From positions 1 through 64,000 of the forward strand of contig JAQGLT010000082.1 of the NCBI GenBank assembly GCA_028292745.1: a DNA stretch of 64,000 nt, read 5' to 3'. Each line of letters begins with the position of its first letter. Position 1 is the stretch's first letter. The stretch comes from Polaromonas sp. Its GTDB lineage: Bacteria; Pseudomonadota; Gammaproteobacteria; Burkholderiales; Burkholderiaceae_C. A program made the translations under genes and the position numbers. Under the pieces are notes generated by a model. That model did no database searches. It saw only the letters and a program-made list of their open reading frames with translations, and was not told the DNA's origin. Shown here piece by piece: positions 35,101 through 42,604 of this stretch.

Positions 35101-36223
35101 TGTGCTGGCCGCCGGCGGCAACTACGCCATCACCGATAAAACGCGTGCCTACGGACGCTACGAATTCATCTCCAGCCTGGACGGCCCTTATGGCCTCAAC
35201 AGTTCGTCCAGCCGCAACGTCGGCATTCTGGGCGTCGAGAGCAACTACATGGAAGGCGGCCGCGTTTACAACGAATACCGCCTGGCCGACTCGCTTGATG
35301 GCCGCACCGGTCAAGCGGCCATGGGCGTGCGCAACACCTTCAAGGTGAATGAGCAGTGGCGCCTGACGGCCGGCATCGAGCGCACCAAGTCCATCGGCAG
35401 CAGCACCTCCGGCATCGTCGGGCAGGGCAACTCGACCGCTGTTGCCACCGGCGCCGAATACCTGAGCGAACGTGTCAAGGCCAGCGGCATTCTTGAAGCC
35501 CGCCAGGGCGATGACAGCAACAGCTACCTTTCCAGCCTCGGGGTGGGTTACAAGATCGACACCGACTGGTCCTTGCTGGCGCGCAGCATCATCAGCGACA
35601 GCAAAGGGAAGGGCGCCAGCGCCGGCAACGACCGCCTGCTGTCACGCCAGCAGATCGGCGTGGCCTACCGCCCGGTCCATCAGGATGAGTGGAATGCCCT
35701 GGCCCGGTACGAACACAAGACCGAGCGCGTCAACGGCACCGGCTCGGGGCTGGGCGCTGCCAGCGGTGGCGGCAGCGTTTTCGGCAGCAATGCCGGCCAG
35801 TCCGGCACTTACAGTGCCGACATCGTGTCGGCTCACTTCAATTACAACCCCCAACGCGGCAGTTACCTGATGGGCCGCTATGCCGGTAAGGTATCCAGCG
35901 CCGACGACGGCTTTTTGCGCAGCACCTACTGGGCACACCTGGTGCAGGGCCGCTACCTGCTCGATTTGTCCAGTGACTGGGACGCTGGCATTCAGGCGGG
36001 CCTGCTGTATGGCAAGGGAGGCGCGCTGCAAAAGACCGCCGGTGTCGAGCTGGGCTACCAGGTGGGCAAAGATTTGTGGGTGTCGGCCGGTTATAACTTC
36101 GTCGGCCTGAAAGACCGTGACCTCACAGCCGGCGAATACACCAGCGAGGGCGTTTATATCCGCCTGCGTTTCAAGTTCGATGAAAACAGTTTTTCCACCG
36201 CCTCGCCTGCTGTTGCCAAATGA
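29138..36223 (+). CDS. 2361-residue DUF11/Ig-like protein with C-terminal outer-membrane barrel
   Basis: Start is a GTG at 29138. A signal peptide ends near residue 33 (IGMALLLAHVPAQAA), followed by the same head as the previous protein (GTVIRNVASATYVPAG). Four DUF11-like modules begin near residues 207, 373, 564 and 899. A SdrD/Cna-B-like module is near 1052 (GIPGVRLYMEDG, DIEGKWSLYGLKP), and further Ig or invasin-like strands lie around 1272 and 1385. From about residue 1535 to the end the sequence alternates polar and aromatic residues in many short strands (RGEYLLTAAYDSDK, SYLLYGDFTTAST, NVGILGVESNYMEGGRVYNE). The last strand is VYIRLRFKF, a BAM-type beta signal, followed by a 14-residue tail. 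This fits an outer-membrane barrel with a very long N-terminal passenger. Function unknown. Confidence 0.75.
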   Translation: MSDVLFPSSLQRLIAALVIGMALLLAHVPAQAAPAQAGTVIRNVASATYVPAGFTQVETADSNHVLVTVQAVEALSLTQDQNVVRPPGAQVTLNHLLTNTGNVPSGYTIGFVNTGAGCPTPVLSLGALRVLRDLNNNGVADAGDSVVALGASGAITLLPGETAELLVQGTLPASSAGSACVLLSATTTTTAAAHAVNRDTLTISNAAVLSLTKSANYPGVLVPGATRIDFTVTGTNIGAQDAQPASTAAPANTAIFVNGAPFSLVLVCDMIPGGTQYIPGTLQTTAAGAMRLFRLPGDAAFSYRTADDAAAVEVAIGIPAGVVRNGTVALQFAVRANADLSGDIRNIAQSYYHDGDQPVVSPSNAVIIAASQGRMGVAKAASLALLNRAPNGALDGTATVRFSILLRNYGSVALHAVQAPDLLEGAGATQFGSYTPNAVPAANQYTILPGSLALTHSNRGAAGTIAAINPAFNGTATAQNLLAAGALLPVGADITVQFEARINFTGRTGTLYNSVRGQASVHPSGAPDIFDDSSNGINPDVNGNGNPNDDSVPTPVNTLLPALSVVKTVSLPRRVSLGVYELDYTFKVANTGQAAAANVRVIDNLNCTFEMDKADGAIASWELVTRPTVKNGHLATSAGFTGRASCNRSQLNSTDPYVLPPEVVLSMVDGSRSLAPGQTEEITFAVRVKEKPAFIGSRVTLVNKAWAAAFDQNTVNITPSMLVAAESSSVRYLLIDPQGTVYNAITRQPVAGARVTYSRQSCTGGAGGPVVPAELHGSDSGVYTFNADGTVSMTTGADGAWQFFLQSPPVTSLCTYGIQVTPPAGSGYVASKLIPAAAGSFDSCGAVVPNVAPPQSGEPTTHYFALRSGVKPDNAICESLNNHIPLDPGNLLGLVLRKDGSKKTAEFGDFIDYALTLTNKTGFPVMGVTFNDSLPAGFAYVPNSARLNEVATANPAGGAGPSLVFGFPSLTLGVDKSATVRYRLRIGVGAPTAGDAVNRARVSSGPMQSNQASWRVRVTGGVFSDEAFAFGTVHMECRRDGKDADGVKNGADEVGIPGVRLYMEDGTSVVTDIEGKWSLYGLKPITHALRVDETTLPPGARLDVLDNRNARNPASRFVDLKKGEFHKANFIVGNCDSPAVVQDIAARRKAWVDRPDADGEAVRARLDPEGKALNLGDTRALPSTGQSSLTGAAGIAVPTSQALIQLPTGTANTNTFVGGVASAGALNGTLGQAQQAGNFAPIIPVTGTGEVNSRSARLPPAAQALLQQAVPSSIELEKVIIDLDNSAGFIGLRDQDRVAGQTVNVRVKGIAGTQLRLHLNGQPIDERRVGKKAVLPSAKLGAWEYIGVQLKPGTNALRLDVVDDYGVTRDSRQITLVAPDKLSLIQVDVPATAQADLRTPVLVKVRLTDASGVPVTGRTQLTLETDRGRWLDEDLNPGEPGTQVFLEGGAAEYRLLPPGEPGDMRVRVSAGAFLKEVRVALLPDLRPMIGVGIVEGTLDFTKRSALALGQMPAGAAFETELSGFAGSDTAGSRSAARSAFFFKGAVRGEYLLTAAYDSDKTTKDRLFRDIRPDEFYPVYGDSSVRGFDAQSTQKLYVRIDKNRSYLLYGDFTTASTSEVRQLSQSSRTLTGLKHVYETDTVRATSYASRTAQTQRIEEFPALGISGPYFLNPGNGDLLANSEKIEILVRDRNQPNIVLQTTSVARFTDYTIEPLTSRLLFTRPIASVDTNLNPQSIRVTYEVDSGGPKFTVAGTDVQVKLGEKLQVGVVASTDENPENKRKLGALTAIARIGESTTIAAELVRTETDLQGAGSASRIELRHQDEKLGAVAQIAKTSASFDNPGSAFSAGRTEAVARADYKLNDTTQLRGEALYSKDALASGDRRGMAVGVQKKLGDTLMGEVGVRHGENSSPTASMFDYNQVSTNSNALGSGASGNSITSLGASAAAARTSDQDITTVRGRLTSVVPNLPRAQVFVEAEQDIKHSDRHVLAAGGNYAITDKTRAYGRYEFISSLDGPYGLNSSSSRNVGILGVESNYMEGGRVYNEYRLADSLDGRTGQAAMGVRNTFKVNEQWRLTAGIERTKSIGSSTSGIVGQGNSTAVATGAEYLSERVKASGILEARQGDDSNSYLSSLGVGYKIDTDWSLLARSIISDSKGKGASAGNDRLLSRQQIGVAYRPVHQDEWNALARYEHKTERVNGTGSGLGAASGGGSVFGSNAGQSGTYSADIVSAHFNYNPQRGSYLMGRYAGKVSSADDGFLRSTYWAHLVQGRYLLDLSSDWDAGIQAGLLYGKGGALQKTAGVELGYQVGKDLWVSAGYNFVGLKDRDLTAGEYTSEGVYIRLRFKFDENSFSTASPAVAK

Positions 36224-36401
36224 TGAGCGGAAAATGTTGGGCATTGCCGATACGGGAAACTAGGCAGCAAGTACCCGATACCGGCCTGTGCGAGTTGCAT
36301 GCCGCAGTCGTTCCAATCCGCTAACGGCCTGGAACAAGGCCTCAAGTCAGCAACTACCTGGCCCAATTATTTTGCGCTTTCCGCCAGAACCTAGCCTAGC
36401 C
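36224..36401 (+). other. Short spacer between the two large DUF11-cluster genes
   Basis: No terminator or clear promoter is visible, so genes on both sides may share a transcript. The frame of the next gene is open from 36288. Confidence 0.4.
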
Positions 36402-39400
36402 ATGAAATTCCTTGCCTTGCTTAGCCGCCTGTCGCGCCGTTTGGTGACGTTGGGCTTTTCCGCGCCGCCAGCTGATGCCGGCCTGGTTTCCTGTGTCCAA
36501 CCCTTTGTCGAGCCATCTCTTGACATGGTGGGCAGAAAACAGGACGCAGTGAGCGGGCAAGGGCCGGTTCATTTGCGGCGCTGGGCAGGGATGCCACTTG
36601 TCCTGGCAATCTGGGTTGTGTTGTCTCCGGCGCAGGCGCAGGTTCAGCGCTCTATGCTCAATCCCTCGTTTGAATCGCCTGCGCTGACATCAGGCGCGGC
36701 GGGTTGCTATGGGTTTACCTCATCGGCTTCAGTACCGGGCTGGACCAGTACTGAACCGACCGGCGCCAACGGTGGCGATTGCACTGGGCAGGTTCCCGGT
36801 CCAAATGCTATTGAAATCTGGCGCAATAGCTTTCAAGGCGTGCCGGCATTTGCAGGAGCTCAGCACGTTGAGCTCAACGCGCACAGTGCGGCCCGCCTGT
36901 CCCAGTCGATTTGCATGCAAAACGGCGACACAGTGACCTGGGCCTATTCACATCGCGCACGCTCTGCCAATACCGAGAACGCTACTTTTTCAGTTGGAGG
37001 CGCCAGCAATGCGGTGCATATCGCACGCACCAGTACAACGGGTAGCGTTTCTACTTCCACCTGCGTCACCGGCAACCCGCTTATTGCTGGCGCCAGTTGT
37101 GCCGGAACTGCGTCCACGTCGAATTGGGGTCGCTATACAGGCACGTTCACCTGGCAAGGCAGCGGGGGTGACCAGAGCATAGGGTTCGAAGCAACCAATG
37201 GCGGATCTCTTGGGAATTTCCTGGACGATGTCAGCTTTACCCTCAAGCCGCTGCTTGAATTTCCCAGCGCCACGCTGACAAGCCTAGAGAGTGCAGGCAC
37301 AGTCAATTTCCAGTTGCGTATCGCCGGTATTGTTCCCGCAGGCGGCATCGCGGTGCCTTTCACCATTACCGGCACCGCGACGGGCGGCGGCGTGGACTAC
37401 ACCCGCGCCAGCACCTTTACCGTACCGGCAGGCGATTACGACGTTGGCAGCCTAGTGAATGTACCGGTGACCCTGGTCAATGACGCTTTGCCCGAAGGGA
37501 CCGAAACGGTGATCCTCACGATCACTCCCCCGGCCAGCGGTGACGCTTATCGCCTGGGCTCAACGGTCACCTGCGGCGGCACCGCCATTGGCAGCGCCAC
37601 CTTGTCCATCACCGACGACGATGTGTCGGTGACGCTCAACAAAGCGCTGGTGCCCGTGTCCAACGGCGGGGTGTTCAATCTTTCCATCACAGGCGGCAGC
37701 CCCACGGGCGGGGTCAATCCGGCCAGCAACCAGGGCCATGGCGGCAGCACCGGCGCCGTCAAGGTCAACCCCTCGAGTGTCATCACCCTGACCGAAACCG
37801 CAGGCACCAGTACCTCGCTCTCCAACTACTCGACCGCATTCAGCTGTGTTGACGGCAGTGCCGCCAGTGTTGCCGTCACCGGCAGCGGCACCAGCCGCAG
37901 CATTACCACTCCCGCGCTGACAGCTTCAGCGGCAGCGCGAACCATCAGCTGCACCTACACCAACACTGCCGCGCTGGCAACCCTCACGCTGAGAAAAACG
38001 CTGGCCGGCGACCGCCTGGGGGTGAGCGACCAGTTCAGTGTGGCGATCCGCACCGGCGGCGTGTCGGGCACGGTGGTCAGCAGCGCCACGAACGCCACCA
38101 CCACCGGCACCGCAGCGACCGTGACGGCGGGCACCGGCACCACTGGCAGCTACACCGCAGCGGTTGGAACCAGCTACACCCTCACCGAGGCGGCCGCAGC
38201 CGGTGCGAGCCTGGCCAATTACAGCGCAACGCTCAGTTGTGTGGATACTGCGGGCGTTCAGACAGGGCTGCCTTCCGGGGCGGCATTTAACCCGGCTGCG
38301 GGGCACGCCATCACGGCAGTGGCAGGCGCCGCGCTCAGCTGCACCATCACAAATACGCCGATATTGGTCCAGCCCGCAACACGGCCGGTGATCAGTTGCT
38401 CAAGCGACGGCAATATTTTCAACACCGCGTATAACGGCGGCAACCCTGCAGGGCTCGACAATGTCTGGGAGCGCGGCGCGACATTCGGCGCCGCGCAGCC
38501 ATCAAACTGGACCTTAGCCACCGTCGCAACCACCAACCCTGGCTGGAGCGCATACAACGCTTTTCCTGCTTCACGCTTTGTTGCGCATCAGGCAAACACT
38601 GACCATACCCCGCTTGGAAGTGTTGACCTGTGGTATCGCTATGTCTTCACCATGGATCCAAGCGTGGTGTTGTCCAGCTTTCGTCTCGCAATGGATTTTT
38701 ACGCGGACAACAGCGTCCAGGCCATCTATGTCAACGGCGCGCTGCAGACCGTGGCCGGCGTACCGGACAGCAATCCTTACAACGCGCTGCACTACAACAC
38801 GGGCAATGCGCTTTCGGCCAACCTGACCAACAACTGGCAGGCCGGAACCAACACGATTCTGGTCAGGGTCAGCAGTGGTCCAAATGCCATTGGCTTCATG
38901 GCCAAAAACGCCATATCCGCAGTGTGCCAGAGCAATGTGAGCCTGCAAAAGGCGCTGGGCGGCCTGGGCCGGTTGGCTGCAACGGACCAGTTCACGGTTG
39001 ACATCCGCACGGGCGGCGTTTCGGGCACGGTTGTCAATAGCACCACGAACTCGACGACGCTGGGAAGCGGTGCAACCGTTACCGCAGGCAGCGGTAATAC
39101 GGGCGTCTATTCAAGCACCGCAGGCACGGCATACACCCTGAATGAAGCCATGGCAGCGGGAAGTGCGTCAGCATTGAGCCGGTACACCCGCACCCTGAGT
39201 TGCACCAACGTAGGGGGCACCACCAATGTCACCGGCTTCAGCAGCTTGCCTCTCACCTTCAGCCCGGCCAGCGGAGACAACGTGCTTTGCACGGTCACCA
39301 ACACGCCAATGGGCGCTGCCGTCACGGGACGGGTCTTTCTGGACAACGGCGTGTCCAGCGGCATTGCCAATGACGGCCTGATCAATGGCGGCGAAGCGGG

Positions 39401-40502
39401 ACTGGCCGGCGTCACCGTGCGCCTGACCAACTGCGCCGCCGTCGTTCACGCCAGCGGCACCACCGACGGCACGGGCGCCTACAACCTGGGCGTTCCCACC
39501 GGCATCGCCAGCGGCGCCCCGCTATGCGTGGAACAGACCAACCAGGGCGCGCGCATATCGACCGGTGCGTCGGCAAGCAGCACCGCATTGCCTTCCGGTA
39601 CGCCCACGACGGTGGCATCCACCAGCTACACCTATACCCGCACCAGCACACCCGACCGCATTGCCTTCGCCTACAACGGAACAGGGCATGGCAACCTGAA
39701 TCTTGGAGACGTGGACGCAAGCACCTTTGCCGCCAACGGGGCCAAATCGGGCCAGCCCGACACCACGGTAACTTATCCCCATATCTTTACCTCGGGCACC
39801 AGCGGTAGCGTGAGCTTCACCATTTCAGGCGTCACCTCGGCGCCCACGCTGCATGGCTGGAGTGAAAAGATTTTTGCCGACCCTGGGTGCACGGGCGCGC
39901 TTCAGGCTGGCGCGGCCCAGCTGTATCCCCCGGTTGCGGCCGCCATTCCCGTGGTGTTCAACCAGAAGGTGTGCGTGATCATGCAGGAGTTCATTCCCGG
40001 CACAGTTCAGTTGAACTACAGCAACGATGTCACGCTGCAGGCCAACTTCAGCCACGGCAATGCCAGCCCGGCGCTGCCGACCGCGAGCTACACGCTGCAT
40101 GACATCACCACCGTGGGCACCAGCACGCTGGAGTTGAAAAAGGAAGTGCGCAACGTGACCCAGGGGGTGCTGATATTCGGCATCAACAACCAGGCCAAGT
40201 CGGGCGAGACGCTGGAATACCGCATCACTTACACCAACAATGCGGCAACGCCCATCACCAACCTGATGGTCAATGACACGACTCCGGTTTACACGACTTT
40301 CGTTGCGAGCAGTACCGGTACAACGCCGGCCACCTTAACGGCTTGCACCAAAAACACACCGCTCAACCCACTACCGCAACCCGCAGTCAGTTGTTCGGCG
40401 CTCCAGACGGCCGGTGGTACGGGGGGCATCAGCTGGAGGTTCGCAGGTTCACTTAGTCCCAGCGGGACCGGTGACGTGCTGTTTCAGGTGAAGGTGGATT
40501 GA
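36402..40502 (+). CDS. Secreted mosaic of DUF642-like, Calx-beta, SpaA-like and DUF11 modules
   Basis: About 1366 residues if started at ATG 36402. The true signal (MPLVLAIWVVLSPAQAQ, near residues 64-80) lies well inside, so 36525 or 36591 are alternative starts. None has a good Shine-Dalgarno. Modules in order follow. First is a DUF642-like jelly roll (NPSFESPAL, AIEIWRNSFQGVPAF, GAQHVELNA). Next is a Calx-beta module near residue 287 (SATLTSLESAGTVNFQLRI). Three SpaA/prealbumin-like modules start near 409, 526 and 844 (the last two share DIRTGGVSGTVV-type strands). A second jelly-roll segment sits at about 665-843 (WYRYVFTMDPSVVLSSFRL). Then come a SdrD-B-like module near 974 and a final DUF11 from 1240 ending GDVLFQVKVD. 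Probably a surface adhesin or matrix protein. Function inferred from domains only. Confidence 0.72.
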   Translation: MKFLALLSRLSRRLVTLGFSAPPADAGLVSCVQPFVEPSLDMVGRKQDAVSGQGPVHLRRWAGMPLVLAIWVVLSPAQAQVQRSMLNPSFESPALTSGAAGCYGFTSSASVPGWTSTEPTGANGGDCTGQVPGPNAIEIWRNSFQGVPAFAGAQHVELNAHSAARLSQSICMQNGDTVTWAYSHRARSANTENATFSVGGASNAVHIARTSTTGSVSTSTCVTGNPLIAGASCAGTASTSNWGRYTGTFTWQGSGGDQSIGFEATNGGSLGNFLDDVSFTLKPLLEFPSATLTSLESAGTVNFQLRIAGIVPAGGIAVPFTITGTATGGGVDYTRASTFTVPAGDYDVGSLVNVPVTLVNDALPEGTETVILTITPPASGDAYRLGSTVTCGGTAIGSATLSITDDDVSVTLNKALVPVSNGGVFNLSITGGSPTGGVNPASNQGHGGSTGAVKVNPSSVITLTETAGTSTSLSNYSTAFSCVDGSAASVAVTGSGTSRSITTPALTASAAARTISCTYTNTAALATLTLRKTLAGDRLGVSDQFSVAIRTGGVSGTVVSSATNATTTGTAATVTAGTGTTGSYTAAVGTSYTLTEAAAAGASLANYSATLSCVDTAGVQTGLPSGAAFNPAAGHAITAVAGAALSCTITNTPILVQPATRPVISCSSDGNIFNTAYNGGNPAGLDNVWERGATFGAAQPSNWTLATVATTNPGWSAYNAFPASRFVAHQANTDHTPLGSVDLWYRYVFTMDPSVVLSSFRLAMDFYADNSVQAIYVNGALQTVAGVPDSNPYNALHYNTGNALSANLTNNWQAGTNTILVRVSSGPNAIGFMAKNAISAVCQSNVSLQKALGGLGRLAATDQFTVDIRTGGVSGTVVNSTTNSTTLGSGATVTAGSGNTGVYSSTAGTAYTLNEAMAAGSASALSRYTRTLSCTNVGGTTNVTGFSSLPLTFSPASGDNVLCTVTNTPMGAAVTGRVFLDNGVSSGIANDGLINGGEAGLAGVTVRLTNCAAVVHASGTTDGTGAYNLGVPTGIASGAPLCVEQTNQGARISTGASASSTALPSGTPTTVASTSYTYTRTSTPDRIAFAYNGTGHGNLNLGDVDASTFAANGAKSGQPDTTVTYPHIFTSGTSGSVSFTISGVTSAPTLHGWSEKIFADPGCTGALQAGAAQLYPPVAAAIPVVFNQKVCVIMQEFIPGTVQLNYSNDVTLQANFSHGNASPALPTASYTLHDITTVGTSTLELKKEVRNVTQGVLIFGINNQAKSGETLEYRITYTNNAATPITNLMVNDTTPVYTTFVASSTGTTPATLTACTKNTPLNPLPQPAVSCSALQTAGGTGGISWRFAGSLSPSGTGDVLFQVKVD

Positions 40503-40625
40503 CAGGGCTTGGACAGGCTTTATGCCCGCCTCAAAAGCGGCATTTCATGAACCCGCTTTGATGGTGCCTACTGCATTGGAACGCGCTCACCCTGACTTGC
40601 GACAGCTGTGGCCTGAAAGTCAAAA

Positions 40626-40684
40626 TGCTATTAAATAAATAGCTGATTACGCAGGTGGGGTATGCGCTGGAGCCTGTTTTTATG
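40626..40684 (+). repeat. Dispersed palindromic repeat, best intact copy
   Basis: The arms tgctat and atagct flank a 7-base spacer. The tail reads gattacgcaggtggggtatg and then cgctggagcctgttttt. I used this copy as the reference for the family in this window. It is in the convergent gap after the DUF11 cluster. Confidence 0.85.
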
Positions 40685-40746
40685 CCAAAATCAAGAGACG
40701 ACTCCATGCCTTGATCACAACCTGCCGCCAATGGAAATAAACCGTC

Positions 40747-42450
40747 TCAAAGCATTTCCTCAGGCGCCAGGGGGCCGACCAGCTTCAACAGCAATATCAG
40801 TGGCACGCTTGCATCGGGCTCTGAGGTCGTATCCTTGAGATTGGATCCTTGAGGCGCGCGCCACAGCAGTTTTCCGTCGACCAGCTGCACACGGTAGGCG
40901 CCGGTTGCCAGTGCCGGCTCGATCATGCGGGTGGCCTCCTGCGCCAAGGCGCGGTTGCGGATAATGACTGCCACCTCGCTGTTTTGAAGTTGTGATCGCA
41001 GGTCCAGGTTCATGGAGCCGACCACCAGCAAGCGTCCGTCCATGATCACCACCTTGGCATGCAGGCTGGCGCGCGAACTGTTGGTGGATTTGCCTGTCGA
41101 GCCAGCAGCAGAACCGAAGCCCCTGACAGTACTTTGCTGTTCGGCGCGCATTTCGTAAAGTTCAATTCCCATTGCCAACAACGCTTCACGGTAGCGCGCA
41201 TAGCCTACGTGCGCGGCCGGGGCATCGTTGGACGCCAGCGAATTGGTCATGACCCGCACACGCACACCGCGGCGCCGCATTTCGGAAAACTGGCCCATCA
41301 TGCGTTCACCGGGAACAAAATAAGGCGAAACGATGAGCAGGTCTGTTTTCGCCTGAGCCATGAGCTGCAGCAGGCCATCAACTGCCGTTTCCTGAGCCTC
41401 TTCCACCGCATCAGCGTCGGCGGCAATTTTCGAAGGTTGATCCACCAGCAGTACAGACGGCGCCCAAGTCCAGGCCAACCGGCTTAAATCAGTCGTGTCA
41501 GGCAAGGACGGCCCATTTCCGCGCGTACCGTCTGGTGAACTTGCCACGGATTTTGTGTGCGTTTGGCTGGCCTCGCCTGCGCCCATTTGCATGGGGGCAG
41601 TCGTCTGCTCAAGGATGTTTGCACTGGTTCCGGCTGCTTTTGGCTTGAGCAGCTCGATTTCCTTGGCCGTCATCAGGGACTGCACAGGGTAGGCCAGTCG
41701 ATTATTCCAGTACTGGTCAAAACTACGCGACAGGTCGCGGGCCATGCGGCCAGCGGCGAGCACGTCGATATCGACGAAGTTCGTCCCATCGCCCTGTCCG
41801 AAATAGGTTTCGCCCAAATTTCGACCGCCTGTGATGGCGATTGCGTTATCGGCGACAAAAATTTTATTGTGCATGCGCCGCTGCATGCGTTCCACATCCT
41901 TGAGGTTGCTCAAAATCCGCAGCACCATCGATCCACGCCCGCCGGGCAGGGGATTGAACAGACGCAATTCAATATTCTTTTCATAAGCCAGCTTCAACAC
42001 CTGCGCGTTTTTGCCCGAGGTATTGAAGTCGTCGAGCAAAATCCGAATCCGCACCCCCCGCCCAGCCGCTTCACGCAGAGCATCAAACATACGCTCGGTA
42101 GTCTCATCGGAAAAAATCGCGTAGTACTGGATGTCCAGTGTTTTCTGCGCCAGCTTGATCAATGTCATGCGGCTGGTAAAGGCAAGCTCGGCATTGCCGA
42201 TAAGTGCAAAGCCGGAGTCATTGCGGGTGCCCGCCTTGGCTGCCTGAGCCTGCACAAGCTGGCCAAGCCTGGTTTCCGAAGGATTTGCCAGGGCTGTGGA
42301 AACAGGGCGATCGACGTCGCTTGGCAAAGATGCGCAGCCAGCAAGCGAGGCGCTGACAAGCAACAGGCAAAGCCACTGCCGGCCACCGAGCCGCCAAAAT
42401 GCGGATGAATTAAAAAGTGATCTGAAGAGCAGCGCGGCAGGGGTTTGCAT
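40747..42450 (-). CDS. Phospholipase D-like (cardiolipin synthase-type) lipoprotein
   Basis: 567 residues from the ATG at 42450. The N-terminus carries a lipobox (VSASLAGC, C39), so the protein is membrane-anchored on the periplasmic side. Two HKD motifs are present: HNKIFVADN (H194, K196) and HAKVVIMDG (H464, K466), each followed by a G-N- or G-S-N-containing stretch (GGRNLGETYFG, VGSMNLDLRS). The insert between the halves (about residues 280-320) is serine/threonine-rich and disordered-looking. The family (PLD/cardiolipin synthase-like, YmdC-type) transfers phosphatidyl groups. The substrate is unknown. It is downstream of uup on the minus strand with about 155 bases between. Confidence 0.88.
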   Translation of the reverse strand: MQTPAALLFRSLFNSSAFWRLGGRQWLCLLLVSASLAGCASLPSDVDRPVSTALANPSETRLGQLVQAQAAKAGTRNDSGFALIGNAELAFTSRMTLIKLAQKTLDIQYYAIFSDETTERMFDALREAAGRGVRIRILLDDFNTSGKNAQVLKLAYEKNIELRLFNPLPGGRGSMVLRILSNLKDVERMQRRMHNKIFVADNAIAITGGRNLGETYFGQGDGTNFVDIDVLAAGRMARDLSRSFDQYWNNRLAYPVQSLMTAKEIELLKPKAAGTSANILEQTTAPMQMGAGEASQTHTKSVASSPDGTRGNGPSLPDTTDLSRLAWTWAPSVLLVDQPSKIAADADAVEEAQETAVDGLLQLMAQAKTDLLIVSPYFVPGERMMGQFSEMRRRGVRVRVMTNSLASNDAPAAHVGYARYREALLAMGIELYEMRAEQQSTVRGFGSAAGSTGKSTNSSRASLHAKVVIMDGRLLVVGSMNLDLRSQLQNSEVAVIIRNRALAQEATRMIEPALATGAYRVQLVDGKLLWRAPQGSNLKDTTSEPDASVPLILLLKLVGPLAPEEML

Positions 42451-42604
42451 GATGCTGGTCACTGTAGCGCACGCCCTTCGTTTTATCGTCGGTCAGCCGA
42501 GTGGTTCCAGCACTTCTTCATGTAGGCGCCTGGCGTGACACTTTGCCAGTAGAGGTAAGTCATGATTGACAACGCCGTCGGCCGTAACTTCCGGCATGCG
42601 TGGC

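Noticed and set aside
36811-36850. gctatt...aatagc inverted repeat in the mosaic surface gene as another dispersed-repeat copy
   Set aside because: The residues it codes (IEIWRNSFQGVPAF) are a conserved motif of the DUF642-like domain, and the family tail is missing, so the match is probably chance.
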